Below, in pieces: positions 53,603-64,000 of a stretch of 64,000 bases of DNA (its first letter is position 1; each line of letters opens with the position of its first letter). Below the pieces are notes generated by a model. The model was not told the origin of the DNA, searched no databases, and was given only the letters and a program-made list of their open reading frames with translations. Made by a program: the position numbers and the translations under genes. This DNA comes from Mesostigma viride (lineage: Eukaryota > Streptophyta > Mesostigmatophyceae > Mesostigmatales > Mesostigmataceae): the NCBI GenBank assembly GCA_009746045.1, contig RPFO01000080.1, positions 3,452,251-3,516,250 on the forward strand. The letters run 5' to 3'.

Positions 53603-55136
53603 ATGAAACTCCGCTCTGCGATTGCCATTTTGGGATGGATCCTTTTGGGCCTCACCGCGGCGCATGCGTTTCTACTAGGGGGGTTGAATGATGTGGAGGA
53701 GAACGACGCCGGCGTTCAGGAGGCCGCGGATTTCGCCGTGAAGATGCTGGGGTGAGAATGATGTTTTGGGCCTGGGTGTGTGCGCACGGAGCGAATTGAA
53801 ATTCCGGGAATTTTCCCCTTTCTAGGCTGATTGCTGTTTAAGTTAGCCCCATGGACTGTCACATGTCAGCTTCTTTTATTACTTCCTTATCACGCAAAGT
53901 AGAAGGTACGGTCGCTTGTACTAGTATAATAGCTTAGTCAACAGGTTCTGGGCTTTTGACGATCTTCGCTGTTAGCTGGCGTTCCCGAGGTGGTTCTCTT
54001 GTCCTAAATGAGTTCATTCCTCCAAGCCACTGAAACGATGACATCCATGCATTGCTGCCTGGATCGTTCGTCTTGGTACTGACAGGCAGCAATCCAACTC
54101 CTTGGAGCCATTCACGCTGGTGGAGATCGTTAACGTGAAGCGCCAAGGTAATTTCTTTCAATCCTGTTGGAGTTCTGTTGTTTCTCTTGCCAAATGGAAA
54201 GGCACGATAATCAAGGCGTTGTAGTAACAATGGTTATTGGACGGAAGCGAGTAGCAGATAAGAACATATTTTACACATTGTATTTCTTTTTCAGTGCATG
54301 CCACTTTCAGTTTTTCATGTGTTCATGCAATCTGCAGGATTCTGCCCACGCGTCTTTGCGCCAGTGCGCTGTAGTTTTGTACCATTGCTGTACTTGATCA
54401 CAAACACGGAAACAGATTTCTTGCCTGCGCTGTTTGTCTGGTTGATGTAAACATGGTTCGTTTATAACCAGCAGGATGTTCGTGTTTTGAATGCCTGGTC
54501 TTTTTGCGATTCCCTGACGCCATTAGCAGCCTGGAGTGAATGGTAGGTGCCATATTTTGCAGTAATCACAGGGGTGGGCGTTACTGCATTTCGTACACTC
54601 GTTGTTTTCATTCTTGTTTTTCTGCTCGTTACTACTAGAATGACCCGAGCCGCCATGGCAGGTCTGAACGGCTTTAAGCTGAACATGTTCTGTCTACTAT
54701 AATCACGTTATAACTGTTGTTCCTCCCATCATCTCTATGTTTCCGGCATATGTTGCGGGCATCATCTACCTGTACAAGCTCAACTGTTATCGTTTCCGCA
54801 ATGTAACTAGTTTTTTTTTACATTTCTACTTGCCATGATCGCTTTTTTGAGTTCTGCCAGTCGTTGCGGGCTTGAACTCCTTTTTTAAAGGTGAATTCCC
54901 TTCTGTTACTGTAAATCTAAGTAAATGTTTCTGCCATTCGCTATGCTGCCATTTGCTTTTGGATCTATGATAATTGTACTCTGCCAGTCGTCGCGGGCCT
55001 GAACTATTTCTTCAAGCTCAAGGTGCGCGCGGGCAAGGAGACGTCCCTCTACGAGGCACAGGTCTACCGCCGACTGGACGGCGTGATGGAGCTCATCCCC
55101 AACTCCGTGTCCCAGTCCAAGCACATGGACGGCTAA
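53603..55136 (+). CDS. Secreted cystatin (cysteine-protease inhibitor), three exons
   Basis: Exons 53603-53751, 54086-54147 and 54988-55136; donors GGG|GTGAGA and CAAG|GTAATT, acceptors GACAG and GCCAG. They total 360 nt, 119 residues. Residues 1-22 form a signal peptide (MKLRSAIAILGWILLGLTAA, HA cleavage site). The mature part starts FLLGGLNDVEENDAGVQEAA, with the conserved N-terminal Gly pair, then FAVKML, VEIVNVKRQVAGLNYFFKLK and YEAQVYRRL. VxxFAV, the loop before AGxNY and the length are typical of cystatins, which block papain-like proteases. The first loop reads R-Q-V-A-G where the family usually has Q-x-V-x-G, so inhibitory strength is uncertain. A second PW-type loop is not evident. 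Confidence 0.85.
54861..54890 (+). pseudogene. Partial duplicate of cystatin exon 3 start
   Basis: ctgccag|tcgttgcgggcttgaactcc, then ttttttaaag|gtgaat, lies 127 bases before true exon 3 (ctgccag|tcgtcgcgggcctgaact). It keeps both an acceptor and a donor-like end, encoding V-A-G-L-N-S-F-F-K. Confidence 0.75.
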
Positions 55137-55191
55137 GTGTTACTTTCACTTGGAAATAAGAAGAGGGAGGTGGATGGAGCTCCTTGAGTAG

Positions 55192-55222
55192 GTGTTCCAG
55201 TCCAAAGCACATGGACGGCTAA
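55192..55222 (+). repeat. Duplicate of the cystatin 3' coding end
   Basis: gtgttccagtccaaagcaca then tggacggctaag repeats the last codons and stop region at 55107-55138, lying 85 bases downstream with small changes. Confidence 0.85.
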
Positions 55223-56560
55223 GAATGTTTGGATGGGTTGCACGTTCCGGGCCAAGCATGCGGGCGGATTGACGTGTGTACAGGATGGTGGATTTGATCA
55301 TGTGGATGGATAGCGCGGTGGAGGGGCGATGGAGACATGAAGGGAAGAAACGAGTGGGGACGAGTTGTCGAGGCATTCTAGCGTGTCGTGGAGGCGGCAA
55401 CCCCGATGTTGAAAACGCCGGTCGTTGGAAATAGCCGGTAGCGGTTATTCGACGTGAGGCCACCAGCGTACGTGTGTCAAGGCGATTCACTCCTCGATGG
55501 CGCGCGGGAGAGCCCTCCATCTGGCGGGTTGGATTAGGAAGGGGATTCGTACTGGACGGGAGACACAGTGACGGGTGGCAGCTGGACCGGGCAAGCACGT
55601 GAATCGCACGTTCGCCTGCAGCAGTGAGGAGCGGTTGCGTGATTGGTTGCCTACTGCATGCGTTGCAGTCTGTTGGTCATCTAGTGCAAAGCCCTAGTGT
55701 ACCTTGCTTGTGCGTGATGACACATAGTGCGCCGCGACAGGGTGGTCTGAGTGTCATGAAAGCAATAACACGATGGGTGAGGCAGGGCGGGCGCGATCAG
55801 GTGGGCACGGCGGGGAGGGATGTGCTGCCAAGCGTCTACTTACCGCAATCGCTGCGGGACCAGTCAAACTCCATCACGAGGTCAGGCTCAATCACTAGGG
55901 TTTATATACGGCCGCAGCTTGGTGCCATAAAGAGGGTGGACGCCCAGTGTACACAGCGGGGGAGTTCCAGCATGGTGGCACCCACGTGCGGGGTTCCAAC
56001 ATCATGTGAGACAAGTACAATTAATTAAGCCAGCGTGGTTGCCGGAGGCATGCAGTGACCCATGAAGCCTTGTGGGTCGATGGGTGCTCAGGTGCAGTAC
56101 CAGGCACCAGGGGACACGGTTCTTGTAGTAGGAGCAGCATTGGGTGGCCCCTGGGAATCCTGGTGGATGCTTGGATGGGTTTTTATCAGTTATGTGCCCC
56201 GACTGGGCCCCAAATCTCCAAGCATCAGATTTCTTGGGCACGTCACGAGCGGGACAGTTGCGGTCCTTGACCTACTTGACTAGAAGCTGCTAGCATTCTT
56301 CGCCGGCTTGTACAGGCAGTACCTGGTACAGCCAGACATGGCGGGGACCCTGCAAGCGCTGTGGGAATAGCGGCACATTGGCCATGGTCCTGAACGGACT
56401 TGCAATACTAAGTAATTCAACGGTTGTATATAAAGGCTCCCTAGTTGTCTCACTTAATTAAGGCTTATAGAACATCGAATATGGAATGCGCGTACGTGGC
56501 ATGTTGCAACATGATACATTGGCGGTCGGCCCCTGCGTATTGTGTGAATGACATGCATCC
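55223..56560. other. Stretch downstream of the cystatin gene
   Basis: I see no supported gene. Open frames here (55146-55598 minus and 55624-56028 plus) have no recognised motif. Confidence 0.35.
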
Positions 56561-56569
56561 ATGACTAGT

Positions 56570-57999
56570 TGTCTTAACTTAATAGGAAGTACCCGCTCCC
56601 CTCCAGTACTTATACCGGCTTCTTCCCTGCCGCTGTCTTCCGGTGCTGGAGGTAGGTCGGCCATAGCTCCCGTCACCGTTGTTGTACGTCGTCCAGCGTG
56701 TAGGGAGTCCTCTCAGGCCGCAAGCGCTTGCGGCGTCCGGCTGAGGAAAGTGTCCGCCAGGTTCTCAAAGATGAGCAGCAGCGGGGGCGGTCCCGCCTTG
56801 GCGGAGGGCCTCCAGCTTGAGCTCACCAATGATGAGGGCCATGGCCGGGCAAGGATTTTGTCTGCAAACGCCTGTGCAAGCTTCTCAGAGTTCTCACCTT
56901 CCACCAGGTCGAAGTGCTTGACGATGACGTTAAGGCTGCGCTTGTCGAGCTCCGGGCCTCCTTCCAGAGGTCAAGCGTCTATTGCTTGCTCAAGCTGTGC
57001 TGCGATCATTGGTGGAGGTGGTGGTGGTGGTGTGGTTCAGCAGCATGGCGGCCCAGGCGGCCGGTCTGGGGGGGAGGAGCGTCGCCTGCTGGGCCAGCGT
57101 GGGGGCTGGCTTGGCGGCAATATCCTTCACCGCCTGGGCGGTGAGGCCTGCAGACTGCGGTGTTTTGCAGGCCGACTCGATGGCGATAGCGTTGTCCTTT
57201 AGGCGCTGCTCAGTGTCGAGGAGCTGGGCAGTGATGGCGGCGGTGGCGGTGGTGGCCGGTGGTGGCGGTGGTGGCAGTGGTGGCGGTGCATATGGAGGTA
57301 CATGGAGGCGACGAGGGTGGAGGTGGAGGTGGCGGTGGTGGAGAGGAGGGCCCGAGCTCAGTCGATATATGTATAGCCAGCGTGCTGCCCATGGCTGCCA
57401 CATCTGCAGGGAGGGGGGGCGCCACGTGCTGCTCGAGGGCCTCTTTAAGGAGTGAGCGGATAGAGTTTTCGGTCAAGGTCAGTGGTGGTGAGGGGGGTGG
57501 GGGGCCAGAGCTCCTCGAGGGAGCGTCCAAGAAGGGCGAAGAGGGCGTATTGCTAAGGTGGGGGCAGGCGGTCACTGGGGACCAGTCTCAGCCGATCGAT
57601 ATTGAACTGAAAGAAGACATCGCGGAGGCGGTGCTGGCGGTGGAGCTGCTTGCACAGTTCAATAAGCCAGGCGTGCGATCCAAAAAACACGTAGCCCAGG
57701 AGGCTGTTGTGGTGGAGCTTGTCAAAAAAGCCGGGCCGGCTGGCTGGTGTCAAAGTCGAACTAGTCCGGCAGCTCGACTCGCCAGGGTGACTGCGCTTGG
57801 GCTCAGGCGATGCTGCGGCCGCGATGCGAGCCCAGGGGCCTGGGCGACCACTAGTGCTTGGCTAGTGGCACCGCTGCCTTCAGGGCCGGAGGGCAGAGCT
57901 GCAGACGCCGGAGCTGCAGAAGTATTTTCAGGGCTCAGCGCAGCCGCCAGGCTAGCTGCTTTGCGTCGTGATGCTTTTGCTCGCCATAATATTGCGTGA
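56570..57999 (-). pseudogene. LINE ORF1 remnant, third copy
   Basis: On the minus strand the end reads TLDDVQQR, a stop, then RELWPTYLQHRKTAAGKKPV. This aligns with LDDDLTPAQRQQRRDLWPEY at 39836-40060. Upstream are a SEKLAQAFADKILA helix, Pro-rich and (gtggcggtg)-repeat-derived segments, SIRSLLKEALEQHVAPPL and an Ala/Pro-rich start near 57999. The copy is broken by stops and frame changes and is more decayed than the other two. Confidence 0.45.
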
Positions 58000-58394
58000 T
58001 AGCTTCGGGAAGATATATCAGCGTGTGCGTCTTAGAAAGACGAAGCGATTGTGATATTATACAGTTGGGGGGTCGTAGTCTTTGACAATGTCCGCCCAAC
58101 GCTGCTTATCCTGCAGATCCGACCATATCTGAGTAAGCTGTGAGAGGGGTGGATCGGATGACGCCAACAGCGTCTTTGCTCTGCATGTCAGCCAAAATCA
58201 TAGTGCGGTATGTCCAATTATGTTGGCCTATGGTATGCATGATGGTACGCATGATGCTGCACAGGCTCCGCGCTGCGCTGGACCCACGGCCTGGGTGAGT
58301 CTCAGATGGGTTTCTGTGGTGGTCGTAACACTGTCATGGCTGTATTTGTCGCCCGCCGGCTGATGTAGGAGGTGCGTCGCCTTTGCCCTGTCAG

Positions 58395-59690
58395 ACGGTT
58401 TGCCGCTGGTCTTCATTTTTGTTGACTATATCAAGGCCTTTGACACGGTCCTCTGGGAGGCTCTTTGGGCCTGATGCTAGCTCTGGATCGTGTACCACCA
58501 GCGTTTATTGCTGCCATTCGTCGGCTGTATGAGGGCTCAGTTCACAGGCAGTAGTGCGGACTGCGGAATTAAGGCACCACCCCACCATTCCCCCTTCACC
58601 ACGGGGTGTGGCAAGGTTGTGTCCTATCCCCATATCTGTTCATTATTGTTGTGGATCACGTCATGCGCCGGGCACGTGCGCGCTTTACTGCTCTTAAGGG
58701 GTTCGAGCCCGGCTTGGACATCCTTAACGAGCGCGAACACGGCAGCGCCGGTGGCCCTGGTTACCGCCTGTCCGACCTGATTTATGCGGATGATACCACC
58801 CTCATCGGACGCCCTGAGCACATTCAGACCTGGCTGGACTGTCTCGGCTTAGAGGCACGGGCGGTGGGGTTGGAGATCAGTGTCAAAACTGAGGCGATGG
58901 TGATTGGGGCTACCATGCAGCTCCCCGCCGAGGCCCCGGCTGCATGCTCGACGGGACGGAGGTCCCGTTCCGTGATCGCTTCAGACTGCTGGGGAGCATG
59001 CTCCCCGACACCGACGACGATGAGGACATCCGCATCGGCCTGGCCTGGGCTAGGCTTCGTTCGCTCAAAACCTACTGGCACTCGAAGGACCTGGGCGAGC
59101 ACCGCAAGGGAATGCTCTTCAAGGTCCTCGTCCTCACGGTGCTTACGTCTGGCGCCGAGGCATGGACCCTCACGGACACGCTGACCGCCAGCCGGCTTGA
59201 CGGCACGGTTTACAGGTCCGATGCTTCGACAGGTCCTGAATGTAGGGTTTTCCACACATAGGTCATTAGAGTCTTTGTATCAGGGTATGCCTCACATTTC
59301 GGACGAGATTAGGCAGCGTAGGATAGCATTCGTAGGACATCTTGCTCGCACCAGTCATGTATACACCGCCCTCGGTCTGGCCGGCCCCCAGCGGCTTGGC
59401 CAACCAGGGCGGCATATGCTGACCTGGCCTGGCCCCAAGGACATTCCTAGAAAGCTGGGTAAACCTGCCATAAACTACACACGCCTGTTGCTGGCCAACC
59501 TAGTGGTCCCAGCTATAAGTTTGAACACCGCATTCACTCCCTCTCTCTTGCATGCTTGGACTGGCCTATGCAGAACAAGAAGAGGTGGCAGACGATTGTC
59601 CAGGCTCACACGCCAGCCCCTGTGGGCAAGCCCCCTTCCCCCAAGAGGAAGGGGCGCTTTGCTGATTAGAGTAGTTAGGGTTTTCTAGAT
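58395..59690 (+). pseudogene. Non-LTR retrotransposon reverse transcriptase, degraded
   Basis: Motif A reads VFIFVDYIKAFDTVLWEALW (58411-58470), motif B GVWQGCVLSPYLFIIVVDHV (58606-58660) and motif C LSDLIYADDTTLIGR (58771-58815), with the YADD catalytic box intact. KTEAM and, after a frame change, FRLLGSMLPD follow, then thumb-like sequence (LGEHRKGMLFKVLVLTVLTS) and the C-terminal RQRRIAFVGHLART region. At least three frame changes and stops interrupt it. The 5' part, including endonuclease, is absent. A LINE-type 3' end lies just downstream at 59768, in the same orientation, so they may belong together. Confidence 0.8.
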
Positions 59691-59767
59691 CGATTAGATT
59701 AGATTAGAATTAGCTTAGTTCGGCTTCGCGGCTTCGCCCACCTCCATCCATCCGGCAAGGAATATGT

Positions 59768-59830
59768 GCTACATGATCTCCCAACGGAGTCATGTTATAA
59801 TGTAAATTAATTTAATTTATTTATGCAGAG
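59768..59830 (+). mobile_element. LINE-type 3' terminus with AT-rich tail
   Basis: gtgctacatgatctcccaac followed by ggagtcatgtt and aattaatttaatttattta. It lies 78 bases after the reverse transcriptase remnant and is probably its 3' end. Confidence 0.65.
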
Positions 59831-59879
59831 CAACAATGGCTTTGAAATGCCTGCTATCCAACAGGGCTGGTAGATGCTG

Positions 59880-60010
59880 TACATCCTTGGTATGCATAGC
59901 CCGGCTTGGTAGCTAGTATGCATCCTTGGTATGCCGTACATCCTTGGTATGCATAGCCTTGGTAGTTGGTATGCACCCTTGGTATGCCGTACATCCTTGG
60001 TATGATTTTG
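59880..60010. repeat. Short repeat, catccttggtatgc
   Basis: Five to six copies of catccttggtatgc or ccgtacatccttggtatg with small spacers. Confidence 0.88.
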
Positions 60011-60054
60011 AAAGGCCTGCTATTCAAAAGTACGTTTAGTATCCAACACCAGGC

Positions 60055-61491
60055 TCAAAAGGCCTGGTAGATGCCATACATCCAGACCAGCACCTTGACG
60101 GCGGCGGTTCCGTAGAAGTTGTACCAGAAGCCCTTGCCCGCCACTTTGTCGTTAACCAGGAACCAGAGATAGAGCAGCTTGTTCTTCCAAGGGGCTACGT
60201 CGCTGTCGCTCCAGCCTACGCCCTTTGGGTTTGCGTGCAGCGCCGCCGCCATGCGGTCGTAGTGGACCTGGCAGGGGCCGGTGACAAATTAATGGCAAAA
60301 CAGCAGTGCTGAGAACTAAGTCAGATACCAGACACCCATCCGTGCAGTGCACTAGTGAGCAACCAGCAGTGCCTCAGGAGTGATGATCAGACAACCGGCA
60401 GTGCCACCGCCTGCGGTCGTAGTGGACCTGGTACGGGTGATGTCAAATCAGGTACGTTGAGTGCTGGAGGGATATCTCTTGGGCAGGCTGGGTGCCGGCA
60501 TGCGAAAGCATTAATGAATGTTACAAGAAAAAATGGGGAATGGAGTAGACGGCACAGGCTGCGCGTCGGGTTGCATTCTCTCACGAGACCTCTGGGCACA
60601 ACTTGGCTACTGCAGACAGCACACAGGCTGTGCCGCGTTGGTGGCTTTACTCAAAATGCCGGTGAACACGAGTTGTGAACGGTACCCTGTTCAGGGATAT
60701 GGCAAGCATCAGAAAATAATTGTAAATAAAAAACTTCCTCCTAAGAACTTGCTCGGTGTCAAACAATTATGATATTCCCTCCAGCATAAACGAAGATCTG
60801 CAATCGCTTTGGAGGGGGAGAAAATGCCCAGGAATACGATTCACTAACCTTGCCGCTGTGCAAAATTTAGAAATCCAGTGCCAAATTTACCAGGATCCCT
60901 CAAAAGCCCTCCCAGGTGGCCCAACCTTTGGCAGCGAGTAGGACACACCAAAAGGACATCTGTCAAGGCCATGCCCTCACCTTGGGCAGCAAATCAGTAC
61001 TAGCAAAATTGGAGGCTGATGCCTCACCTTGGGCTGCAAATGAGACGAGTAACATCGGGGCCAGGCCCTCACCTTGGGCTGCAAATGAGACGAGTAACAC
61101 TGGGGCCAGGCCCTCACCTTGGGCTGCAAATGAGACGAGTAACATTGGGGCCTGATGCCTCACCTCGGGCTGCAAATGAGACGAGTAACAAGGGGGCCAG
61201 GCCCTCACCTTGGGCTGCAAGTGAGACGAGTAACATTGGGGCCAGGCCCTCACCTTGGGCTGCAAATGAGACGAGTAACATTGGGGCCAGGCCCTCACCT
61301 CGGGCTACAAATGAGACGAGTGACATTGGGGCCAGGCCCTCACCTTGGGCTGCAAATGAGACGAGTAACATTGGGGCCAGGCCCTCACCTCGGGCTACAA
61401 ATGAGACGAGTAACATTGGGGCCAGGCCCTCACCTTGGGCTGCAACGGAACCCCCTCCTCATCGCTGTTTTTTACGAGCGCCTTGAGGTAG
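60055..61491 (-). CDS. Last two exons of an unrecognised membrane-associated protein
   Basis: Exon 61491-61434 (CCACAG acceptor, AAG|GTGAGG donor) encodes YLKALVKNSDEEGVPLQPK. The last exon, 60268-60055 (CTGCCAG acceptor), encodes VHYDRMAAALHANPKGVGWS, then WKNKLLYLWFLVNDKVAGKG and FWYNFYGTAAVKVLVWMYGI-YQAF before the stop. The join is phase 0. The C-terminus is hydrophobic with many aromatic residues and could be one membrane segment. It looks like conserved protein sequence, but I cannot name the family. Upstream exons should lie beyond 61.5 kb; none was confirmed. The intron is filled by a 45-bp minisatellite. Confidence 0.55.
60290..60460. repeat. Duplicated acceptor-side segment in the same intron
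   Basis: tgcggtcgtagtggacctgg at 60411-60430 repeats 60253-60272, the start of the last exon with its splice acceptor. Nearby aaccagcagtgcc/aaccggcagtgcc copies suggest the same duplication. Confidence 0.7.
60972..61433 (-). repeat. 45-bp minisatellite, about ten units, each with a splice-donor sequence
   Basis: Units begin at 61021, 61066, 61111, 61156, 61201, 61246, 61291, 61336 and 61381, with one more degenerate unit at 60972. On the minus strand each reads cccaag|gtgagggcc...tcatttgcag, so every unit carries both a donor-like and an acceptor-like sequence. As 45 is divisible by three, frames stay open through the array. Confidence 0.95.
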
Positions 61492-61659
61492 CTGTGGACG
61501 GTGGCGGGGGAGGGGGCATGGGGTCAGCAACCACGAAGAAAGAACGCGGAGAAAGGTATCAAAATGTATCACTCTCAATACATATATGCTACTAGGGGTG
61601 CGACTTTAGGAATAAATTTGGGTTTGCACATGGGTATATGTATGGGTTTATATTTAACT

Positions 61660-61845
61660 GGGCTTATATGGGTTTATATGGGTATATATGGGCTATATGG
61701 GTTTATATGGGTTTATATGGGTTTATATGGGTTTATATGGGTTTATATGGGTTTATATGGGTTTATATGGGTTTATATGGGTTTATATGGGTTTATATGG
61801 GTTTATATGGCTTTATATGGGTTTATATGGGTTTATGGATGTCCG
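61660..61845. repeat. 10-bp array, gtttatatgg
   Basis: About 17 units of gtttatatgg, with gtatatatgg variants at the left edge. Confidence 0.97.
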
Positions 61846-61987
61846 CACCCTATGTCCGCACCTTAGTTGCTGGAATACATAGGGATGCAGGTGCACTTTG
61901 TGCACCCAGAGCAGGTGTAGTTTACACCCTACCCTTGCAGGAAGTAGCCCAGAATGTATGAAAAGCCATATGCCCCTTCTCAGGGAT

Positions 61988-62050
61988 ATGTGCTACATGT
62001 ACTCCCAACGGAGATATGTTACTATTTAAGTTTAATTTTATTTTATTTGT
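61988..62050 (+). mobile_element. LINE-type 3' terminus
   Basis: gtgctacatgtactcccaac then ggagatatgtt and a T/A-rich tail. No LINE coding sequence precedes it here. Confidence 0.6.
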
Positions 62051-62219
62051 TGAGTTTCGCTCATGTTATATATTACGCGTGAACGGGCTCAAAGGGGACC
62101 GACCTGCCGGAGGTAGCGTAAGACTAGCGCTTGTCACGAGGGTACCGCACCGGCCGGCCCTTTTTGTGCCGAGGCTGGGTGTGTTTCCGGAGTGCAGGCC
62201 TAGGTAGCTTCTAACGTAC

Positions 62220-62335
62220 GTCACTGGACCTTGTACCTGCGCCAGCCGCCAGGCGTGGCGCAACTGTGATGGGCAGTCAGTACACCTTGTACCTGCGCCA
62301 GCCGGCAGGCCTGCGTGGCGCAATGTGAATGATAG
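62220..62335 (-). repeat. Tandem duplication (~62 bp) with donor-like sequence
   Basis: On the minus strand gccacgc..ggctggcgcag|gtacaaggt occurs at 62230-62260 and 62288-62322. GCAG|GTACAAG resembles a splice donor, so this may be another duplicated exon end. Confidence 0.6.
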
Positions 62336-62381
62336 TCAGTATTTAGAGTGGTGTAGGGGACGTAGGGAGGTCTCTTTTCAG

Positions 62382-62715
62382 CTCCCACCCACCCACCCAC
62401 CCACCCACCCACCCACCCACCCACCCACCCACCCACCCACCCACCCACCCACCCACCCACCCACCCACCCACCCACCCACCCACCCACCCACCCACCACC
62501 ACCCACCCACCCACCCACCCACCCACACCCACCCACCCACCCACCCACCCACCCACCCACCACACCACCCACCCACCCACCCACCCACCCACCCACCCAC
62601 CCACCCACCCACCCACCCACCCCCACCCACCCACCCACCCACCCACCCACCCACCCACCCACCCACCCACCCACCCACCCACCCACCCACCCACCCACCC
62701 ACCCACCCACCCACC
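62382..62715. repeat. (accc)n array of ~83 units
   Basis: Nearly pure accc tetranucleotide with a few one-base slips (62494, 62526, 62561 and 62620). The minus strand is G-rich (gggt)n and could form G-quadruplexes. Confidence 0.98.
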
Positions 62716-62910
62716 GACGCTGCTAAGAGGGGCAACACCTTGTGTTCGAGTATGCCGGGCCCCCAGCATGGTGCTACAATAACCAACTTGATAATGATGT
62801 GCACTGAGTTCAAGGTGTGGTATAGGCTGTCCGTACAAAGCCTAGCACACAAAAATGTAAAATACATGTTTCTCTTGGTGGGAAGGAACTCAAATGGACC
62901 AAAAACAAGA

Positions 62911-63020
62911 AATGTATATGGGTTTATATGGGTTTACATGGGTTTATATGGGCGTACATGGGTTTATATGAGTTTATATGGGTTTATATGGGTATATATG
63001 GGTTTATATGTGTATATTTG
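62911..63020. repeat. Second 10-bp gtttatatgg array
   Basis: About ten diverged units (gtttacatgg, gcgtacatgg, gtttatatga) of the same decamer as 61660-61845. Confidence 0.93.
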
Positions 63021-63039
63021 TGAGGCAAGTCTAATAGGT

Positions 63040-63112
63040 AAAGGAAGGCTCGAGCTTCCTGGTCCGAGTCTTCCAGATTCCATGCCTGTGGTGGTTGGCT
63101 CATTGATATCAT
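63040..63112 (+). repeat. Diverged R1 copy
   Basis: aaggctcgagcttcctggtc through ggttggctcattgatat aligns with the last ~70 bases of R1 at roughly 75 percent. Confidence 0.65.
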
Positions 63113-63656
63113 GGTCACAATACTACAGTGTTCAGGCCTGCCCTAGCTGGCTCATAAATGCTGGACTCCCATGAATCTAGGGTGGGTATGTTTTAGGTAG
63201 GCATGCCATGGTAGAGTCTATTAATATATTGACATGCATGTCGTTTTGGCCACATGTGAGGCAATCCTTGCCTTCCTTTCAACACAACCTTCTTTTATTT
63301 ACCTATTAATAAACCATTACAGAGTCATACTGGCCATCAATTTCCGTATCCCTCACTGGCGTACGTCCTCCTCCAACACCATGCAGGTCACAACCATGCA
63401 ATCGTGAGCTTGCGTAACCTCCACTCCATGGAGGTTACGCTCCAACTGTGCTCCCTACCTAGTGCGCACATGTGTTTCTCCTCATGGGTGGGGAATCCGA
63501 AGCCGGGCTATTCCTTGCCCGACTAAAACCGTACTTTCCAACCGTGCTATGTACTATTTCTAAATATTCATTTCTCGTTTTCCTCCCTGCGGAAGTTCTT
63601 CTGCTCCTCGACCACCGCAGCAAAGTAGACAGGGATATTAAGCCCAATCGACTATG

Positions 63657-63765
63657 TATCAAGGAGACAACAATGTACAATTAATACTACTATCAACATA
63701 GAAACCTTAAATATATCAAGGAGACAACCAGCGCAGGCCAGAAATCGGGAGAATCCGTTTCCACT
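63657..63765 (-). repeat. R1 tail and R1 copy in tandem
   Basis: atcaaggagacaac occurs at 63657 and again at 63717, the second continuing through cagcgcaggccagaaatcgg to gagaatccg. The rest of 63113-64000 shows no gene; cgctttcctccgccaccaaa units repeat at 63930-63985. Confidence 0.85.
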
Positions 63766-64000
63766 TGACTACGTATGTTTCAGCAGTTTCCCTTTTCCCC
63801 ATACTCACACAGCTTGTCCTCCTGCACCACCCGACAGCCCTTCTATCCCATGCCTCAGGAACCTCAACTAGTTAACGAAATCACTACCTTTGAATACTCA
63901 CTTCTCATATCCGGCACTTGCAAACGGTTTCCTCCGCAACCAAACGCTTTCCTCCGCCACCAAACGTTTTCCTCCGCCACCACCAAACAGCCTTGCTAAT

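Noticed and set aside
61114-61595. Repeat proteins of the 45-bp array as stand-alone genes
   Set aside because: The array lies between two exons with matching splice phase; independent genes are not needed to explain the open frames.
62221-62867. Gly-Trp-Val-Gly and Thr-His-Pro-Pro repeat proteins
   Set aside because: Translations of the (accc)n tract.

Overview
This window is eukaryotic nuclear DNA. It has genes split by GT-AG introns, non-LTR retrotransposons, cut-and-paste transposons and long arrays of short repeats. Two housekeeping-type genes can be recognised: a Sec62 translocon subunit (minus strand, four exons, about 44.75-52.48 kb) and a secreted cystatin (plus strand, three exons, 53.60-55.14 kb). 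They are arranged head to head. I could not fix the species. The CACTA-type element with a DUF4216-like protein and the overall texture would suit an alga or a related protist, but that is inference.

Layout. 0-0.9 kb is a 170-bp satellite. 1.4-5.6 kb is one ~2-kb segment present twice on either side of an N gap, probably an unmerged assembly overlap, carrying the C-terminal end of a LINE ORF2. 7.5-14 kb holds a TTAA-inserted DNA transposon, a large inverted repeat and a 9-bp array. 15.2-33.1 kb is the most striking region. It is one broken multi-exon gene for a large transposase-like protein, split by at least four later insertions: a LINE 3' end that itself contains a TTAA element, a 5.9-kb CACTA element, a 1.4-kb hAT-like element and a 3.4-kb element with terminal inverted repeats. 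For the CACTA, hAT-like and 3.4-kb elements the target duplication can be read, and removing the element rejoins the local reading frame. 33-44 kb holds repeats, one intact ORF with a nucleotidyltransferase-like motif (38.4-39.4 kb) and two LINE ORF1 copies. 44.7-55.1 kb is the Sec62/cystatin pair, whose introns carry tri-, tetra- and pentanucleotide arrays. 56.5-59.8 kb has a third ORF1 and a degraded reverse transcriptase. 60-61.5 kb has the last two exons of an unrecognised gene separated by a 45-bp minisatellite. 61.6-64 kb is mostly simple repeats.

Two themes run through the window. First, precise nested transposition: empty and filled sites of the same TTAA element occur side by side. 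Second, small tandem duplications repeatedly copy exon/intron boundaries (Sec62 exon 2 donor, the donor of the 60-61.5 kb gene, cystatin exon 3 acceptor and 3' end).

Most long open frames in the arrays are by-products of repeats without stop codons and are not listed as genes. Stretches not listed below showed nothing I could support.
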